Below, piece by piece: positions 21,631 through 26,541 of a stretch of DNA of 26,541 bases (its first letter is position 1; every line of letters starts with the position of its first letter). The notes beneath the pieces were generated by a model. It was not told the DNA's origin. It did not search any database and worked only from the letters and a program-made list of their open reading frames with translations. The translations under genes were made by a program, and so were the position numbers. The DNA comes from Streptococcus mitis (lineage in GTDB: Bacteria; Bacillota; Bacilli; Lactobacillales; Streptococcaceae), in NCBI GenBank assembly GCA_018364455.1, contig JAGZLW010000025.1, positions 1-26,541 of the forward strand, given 5' to 3'.

Positions 21631-22926
21631 ATGATCGACCGTTATTCTCGCCCTGAGATGGCGAATATTTGGAGTGAAGAAAATAAATACCGTGCTTGGC
21701 TTGAGGTGGAAATCTTGGCTGATGAGGCATGGGCTGAGTTGGGAGAAATCCCTAAGGAAGATGTGGCTTTGATTCGTGAAAAGGCGGACTTTGACATCGA
21801 CCGCATTTTGGAGATCGAGCAAGAGACTCGTCACGATGTGGTGGCTTTCACACGTGCGGTTTCTGAGACTCTTGGTGAAGAGCGCAAGTGGGTCCACTAT
21901 GGATTGACTTCTACTGACGTGGTGGATACGGCCTACGGCTACCTCTACAAGCAAGCCAACGACATCATCCGTCGTGACCTTGAAAACTTCACCAACATCA
22001 TCGCTGATAAGGCTAAGGAGCACAAGTTCACCATCATGATGGGGCGTACCCATGGTGTGCATGCTGAGCCGACAACTTTTGGTCTTAAATTGGCAACTTG
22101 GTACAGCGAAATGAAACGCAACATCGAGCGTTTCGAGCATGCGGCTGCTGGTGTGGAAGCTGGCAAGATTTCTGGTGCGGTTGGGAACTTTGCAAACATT
22201 CCACCATTTGTTGAAAAATACGTCTGCGACAAATTGGGTATCCGTGCTCAAGAAATCTCTACACAGGTGCTTCCTCGTGACCTTCACGCTGAGTACTTTG
22301 CGGTTCTTGCCAGCATCGCGACTTCTATCGAGCGTATGGCTACTGAAATCCGTGGTTTGCAAAAATCAGAACAACGCGAAGTGGAAGAATTCTTTGCTAA
22401 AGGGCAAAAAGGTTCATCTGCAATGCCTCACAAACGCAACCCTATCGGTTCTGAAAATATGACTGGTCTTGCACGTGTTATCCGTGGTCACATGATGACA
22501 GCCTATGAGAACGTGGCTCTCTGGCACGAACGTGACATCTCTCACTCATCAGCTGAGCGCATCATCACACCAGATACAACTATCTTGATTGACTACATGC
22601 TCAACCGTTTTGGAAATATCGTCAAGAACTTGACAGTCTTCCCAGAAAATATGATCCGCAACATGAACTCTACGTTTGGTCTTATCTTTAGCCAACGTGC
22701 CATGTTGACCTTGATTGAAAAAGGGATGACCCGTGAGCAAGCCTATGACTTGGTACAACCAAAAACAGCCTACTCTTGGGACAACCAAGTAGATTTTAAA
22801 CCACTTCTTGAAGCAGATCCAGAAGTAACATCACGACTCACACAAGAAGAAATTGACGAAATTTTCAACCCTCTTTACTACACCAAACGAGTGGATGATA
22901 TCTTTGAACGTCTTGGTTTAGGATAA
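21631..22926 (+). CDS. purB: adenylosuccinate lyase
   Basis: This 431-residue enzyme cleaves SAICAR to AICAR and adenylosuccinate to AMP. It belongs to the fumarase/aspartase superfamily. Visible landmarks are RYSRPEMANIW, TRHDVVAFTRA, HYGLTSTDVVDTA, the catalytic-His segment GRTHGVHAEPTTFG (about residues 138-151) and the signature GSSAMPHKRNPIGSEN (about 260-275). A clear AAGGAG lies before ATG 21631. GC content and codon use return to those of the pur genes after the AT-rich cassette. A terminator follows 12 nt after the stop. Confidence 0.97.
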   Translation: MIDRYSRPEMANIWSEENKYRAWLEVEILADEAWAELGEIPKEDVALIREKADFDIDRILEIEQETRHDVVAFTRAVSETLGEERKWVHYGLTSTDVVDTAYGYLYKQANDIIRRDLENFTNIIADKAKEHKFTIMMGRTHGVHAEPTTFGLKLATWYSEMKRNIERFEHAAAGVEAGKISGAVGNFANIPPFVEKYVCDKLGIRAQEISTQVLPRDLHAEYFAVLASIATSIERMATEIRGLQKSEQREVEEFFAKGQKGSSAMPHKRNPIGSENMTGLARVIRGHMMTAYENVALWHERDISHSSAERIITPDTTILIDYMLNRFGNIVKNLTVFPENMIRNMNSTFGLIFSQRAMLTLIEKGMTREQAYDLVQPKTAYSWDNQVDFKPLLEADPEVTSRLTQEEIDEIFNPLYYTKRVDDIFERLGLG

Positions 22927-22938
22927 TTAAAATAAAAT

Positions 22939-22985
22939 CGAAGTTCTATTACTCTATTTACTGGAGTAGAAGAACTTCGGTTTTT
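22939..22985 (+). terminator. terminator after purB
   Basis: CGAAGTTCT (22939-22947) pairs with AGAACTTCG (22971-22979), with an inner TACTC/GAGTA helix (22950-22954 and 22964-22968), followed by GTTTTT. It closes the second purine transcript. Confidence 0.85.
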
Positions 22986-23061
22986 CTTGTTTATTAAAGC
23001 TTTTTTGCTAAAAAGATTCCCAATATTTTAGTAAAATTTCAACTAATTTAATCGATCTTCA

Positions 23062-23098
23062 TTGACATATAGAAAATACAGTTTTGATGGGATATAAT
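23062..23098 (+). promoter_or_regulatory. orphan promoter-like boxes after purB
   Basis: A consensus TTGACA (23062-23067) and TATAAT (23093-23098) occur in the plus direction but 25 nt apart, too far for one normal sigma-70 promoter. No plus-strand gene follows before the GntR gene on the other strand. In pneumococcus I expect strH here, so this may be a leftover of its control region. Confidence 0.3.
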
Positions 23099-23106
23099 AA
23101 TCATAG

Positions 23107-23135
23107 AAAAAAGCCCAAGCGATTAGGCTCAGGCT
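23107..23135 (-). terminator. terminator of the GntR gene
   Basis: On the minus strand AGCCTGAGC pairs with GCTTGGGCT (two wobbles) around loop CTAATC, followed by a T-run (plus-strand A's 23107-23112). It starts a few bases after the regulator's stop codon at 23142. Confidence 0.8.
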
Positions 23136-23141
23136 TTCTTC

Positions 23142-23858
23142 TTAGTGATCACGGTCACATGAAATGAATTTGATTTTGTAGTAATCCGCTCGTTTATAAG
23201 TTTCGCTGTAAGCGAGAACCTGACCAGTAGACTCTAATTTAGTAGTTTTGGTTTGTAAAACGCTAGGGAATTGTTCATCGACTCCGAGGACTGAAGCCGC
23301 ATGTTCTGGAGTTGGAAATGCTATTTCATTGATTTCTTCAAAATGTTCATCATTCATGTGGATGTGATAATCCAATTTGAAACGGTTATAGATAGAGCTA
23401 TAGTATTCAAGATTTGGATAATTTGCGTTGATGTATTGTTCTGGAATATAAGATGTGTGATAGATGTATACGACACCATTTGTTTCGCGTACACGTTCAA
23501 TCTTGTAGTAGAATTGGTTACCGCGTAGTCCAAGTTTTTCTAAGTAGCTTAGTTTGTTTCCACGCTCAATAGAAAGGACGGTCACTTTATCATCTTTAGT
23601 TTCAAAAACTTCTACATCAGAAAACTCTACGAGTTTGTGTTTGCGTGCGCGTGAAACGAATGTACCCTTTCCTTGTTGGCGGACAATATAGCCATCTTTG
23701 GCAAGGTCGTTTAAGGCGCGGACAACTGTGATAGAACTTACATCATACATAGCGATCAATTCAGCTTCAGTGTAAAATTTATCTCCACTAGCGAATTGGC
23801 CAGAAATGATTTTGTTCTTTAATTCATCTTTTATATATTGATACTTTGGAATTGCCAT
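23142..23858 (-). CDS. GntR/HutC-family transcriptional regulator
   Basis: This 238-residue regulator has an N-terminal winged helix (about residues 5-70) with YQYIKDELKNKIISGQF, GDKFYTEAELIAMYDVS and SITVVRALNDLAKDGYIVRQQGKGTFV, the GntR pattern. A UTRA-type ligand domain follows (about 95-235; IERVRETNGVVYIYHTSYIP and LAYSETYKRADYYKIKF). HutC-type members usually sense a sugar phosphate or amino sugar and repress their neighbour. It is transcribed away from bgaC, whose promoter carries a palindrome over the -10. ATG 23858 is chosen for its GAGGTGAAATT ribosome site; upstream in-frame codons would extend past it. Ligand unknown. Confidence 0.9.
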   Translation of the reverse strand: MAIPKYQYIKDELKNKIISGQFASGDKFYTEAELIAMYDVSSITVVRALNDLAKDGYIVRQQGKGTFVSRARKHKLVEFSDVEVFETKDDKVTVLSIERGNKLSYLEKLGLRGNQFYYKIERVRETNGVVYIYHTSYIPEQYINANYPNLEYYSSIYNRFKLDYHIHMNDEHFEEINEIAFPTPEHAASVLGVDEQFPSVLQTKTTKLESTGQVLAYSETYKRADYYKIKFISCDRDH

Positions 23859-23890
23859 AATTTCACCTCGATTTTCCTTCTCCGTTAAAG

Positions 23891-23899
23891 ATTTTACCA
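23891..23899 (-). promoter_or_regulatory. extended -10 of the GntR gene
   Basis: The minus strand reads TGGTAAAAT here, an extended -10 element about 35 nt before the regulator's ATG. No good -35 is visible at the normal distance. Confidence 0.4.
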
Positions 23900-24097
23900 T
23901 AAAACCGGAAAGAATAGTAGTCTTTTGAATAAAAAAATTAGAATAATAGGCTATAAGGTTAATTTACATAAAAAATAGGAGATTTTATACATTTTTATAC
24001 ATGCTACCTGTTTGAAGCTATATGTCTGTAAATTCTATATCTTTATAAGTTTTTTGTGTAAAAGTTGGGGAAAAATGAAAAAAATTGTGAAAAGCTA

Positions 24098-24126
24098 TTG
24101 ACAAATGTGATATATTGAGTTATATT
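24098..24126 (+). promoter_or_regulatory. promoter of the bgaC-PTS operon
   Basis: Consensus -35 TTGACA (24098-24103) and -10 TATATT (24121-24126) are separated by 17 nt. Transcription would begin near 24133 and read bgaC and the PTS genes. The 250 bp upstream of it, back to the regulator gene, is AT-rich with no gene visible. Confidence 0.8.
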
Positions 24127-24135
24127 CAATATATC
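24109..24135. promoter_or_regulatory. palindromic operator over the bgaC -10, probable GntR-regulator site
   Basis: GATATATTGA (24109-24118) and TCAATATATC (24126-24135) are perfect inverted repeats around GTTATAT, covering the spacer, -10 and start point. A dimeric repressor bound here would block the promoter. The adjacent divergent GntR/HutC protein is the obvious candidate. Confidence 0.65.
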
Positions 24136-24140
24136 AACAA

Positions 24141-24155
24141 ATGAAAGCGTAAACT
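24141..24155 (+). promoter_or_regulatory. cre site (CcpA) downstream of the bgaC start point
   Basis: ATGAAAGCGTAAACT fits the catabolite-response consensus WTGNAARCGNWWWCA at every position but the last. Its place just after the likely start point suits repression by CcpA when preferred sugars are present. Confidence 0.65.
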
Positions 24156-24177
24156 TAAAATGTCAAGAAGTAAGAAT

Positions 24178-25961
<1,784 letters not shown>

Positions 25962-25962
<1 letters not shown>

Positions 25963-26438
25963 TGACAATTGTAGGATGCCGTATCGATGGACGTTTGATC
26001 CACGGACAAGTAGCCAATCTATGGGCTGGAAAACTAAATGTTTCACGTATTATGGTTGTAGATGACGAAGTTGTCAACAACGACGTTGAAAAGAGTGGTT
26101 TGAAACTTGCGACACCACCAGGTGTGAAATTGAGTATTTTGCCAATTGAAAAAGCGGCAGCCAATATTCTTGCTGGAAAATACGATAGCCAACGTCTCTT
26201 TATCGTGGCTCGTAAACCAGACCGCTTCCTTGGTTTGGTAGAAGCAGGTGTACCACTTGAAACCCTTAATGTTGGGAATATGTCTCAAACACCAGAAACT
26301 CGCGCCATCACACGTTCTATCAACGTAGTAGACAAGGATGTGGAAGACTTCCACAAACTGGCAGAAAAAGGTGTTAAACTTACTGCTCAAATGGTTCCAA
26401 ATGATCCAATTTCAGACTTTTTGAGCTTATTAAAATAG
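25962..26438 (+). CDS. PTS mannose/fructose/sorbose-family EIIB component
   Basis: This 158-residue phosphotransfer protein has the phosphorylated His14 in CRIDGRLIHGQV, the mannose-family IIB active-site motif. The rest follows the family fold (SRIMVVDDEVVNND, LFIVARKP, LNVGNMSQTPETRAI). It accepts phosphate from the EIIA protein and passes it to the sugar carried by EIIC/EIID. Its start overlaps the bgaC stop (ATGA), and EIIC follows after 26 nt. The operon thus releases a sugar at the surface and imports it with phosphorylation; galactose or a galactose-containing disaccharide is the likely substrate. Confidence 0.94.
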
Positions 26439-26464
26439 GAAAAAATTTTTAGGAGGTCATTGTT

Positions 26465-26541
26465 ATGATACAATGGTGGCAAATTTTACTTCTCACTTTG
26501 TACTCAGCTTATCAAATCTGTGATGAGTTGACGATCGTTTC
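26465..26541 (+). CDS. PTS mannose-family EIIC component, N-terminal part
   Basis: ATG 26465 follows a strong AGGAGG at 26452-26457. The 25 complete codons read MIQWWQILLLTLYSAYQICDEL and on, the start of a polytopic EIIC of the mannose family. The gene runs off the window edge. Order bgaC-EIIB-EIIC matches the pneumococcal locus, where EIID, EIIA, a sugar isomerase and galM follow. Confidence 0.85.
   Translation, partial: MIQWWQILLLTLYSAYQICDELTIV

Noticed and set aside
21556..22362. Long antisense open frame (268 codons) opposite purB
   Set aside because: It lies wholly antisense to conserved purB, has no recognisable domain or ribosome site, and reflects codon bias of the sense gene.
23062..23098. 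Functional promoter for a gene after purB
   Set aside because: The -35 and -10 boxes are 25 nt apart and nothing is encoded downstream on the plus strand; kept only as a low-confidence relic.

Overview
The window comes from a mitis-group Streptococcus: Streptococcus pneumoniae itself or a very close relative such as S. mitis or S. pseudopneumoniae. The evidence is a full-length pneumococcal-type ComA/ComB pair behind a ComE-type direct repeat and a BOX element, the purC-L-F-M-N-H / purD-E-K-B gene order, and a pneumococcal BgaC beta-galactosidase followed by a mannose-family PTS. One point departs from the pneumococcal layout as I remember it: the exo-hexosaminidase gene strH, which I expect between purB and the GntR regulator, is absent. 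This is either a strain variant or a non-pneumoniae mitis-group genome.

Region 1 (1-1412) is a small accessory tract. It holds the C-terminal end of a probable bacteriocin, three very small hydrophobic membrane proteins (candidate immunity proteins), a gene relic with a perfect inverted repeat, and two related blocks that each carry a terminator followed by a ComE-like promoter. The second block drives comAB through a 5' leader containing a BOX element. Region 2 (1413-4996) is comAB, the exporter/processing machine for the competence pheromone, which also handles bacteriocin peptides, and its terminator.

Region 3 (5000-22985) is de novo purine biosynthesis, with all steps from PRPP amidation (PurF) to IMP (PurH) plus adenylosuccinate lyase (PurB). 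It forms two blocks: purC-purL-purF-purM-purN-(GNAT)-(truncated purH copy)-vanZ-purH, closed by a strong terminator, then purD-(membrane/coiled-coil gene)-purE-purK-(ATPase + DUF4435 pair)-purB, closed by a second terminator. The operon has repeatedly taken in foreign or duplicated DNA. It contains a 70-bp repeat of the purC 3' end, a diverged and frameshifted copy of the purH 5' end beside vanZ, an AT-rich orphan between purD and purE, and an AT-rich two-gene cassette between purK and purB. The cassette looks like a PARIS-type (AriA/AriB) anti-phage defence module and is the most interesting item here.

Region 4 (23000-26541) is a host-glycan utilisation locus. A GntR/HutC-type regulator is transcribed on the minus strand, away from bgaC (GH35 exo-beta-galactosidase), the PTS EIIB gene and the start of the PTS EIIC gene. 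The divergent promoter has a perfect palindrome over the -10 box and a catabolite-repression (cre) site just downstream, so control by the GntR repressor and by CcpA is likely.
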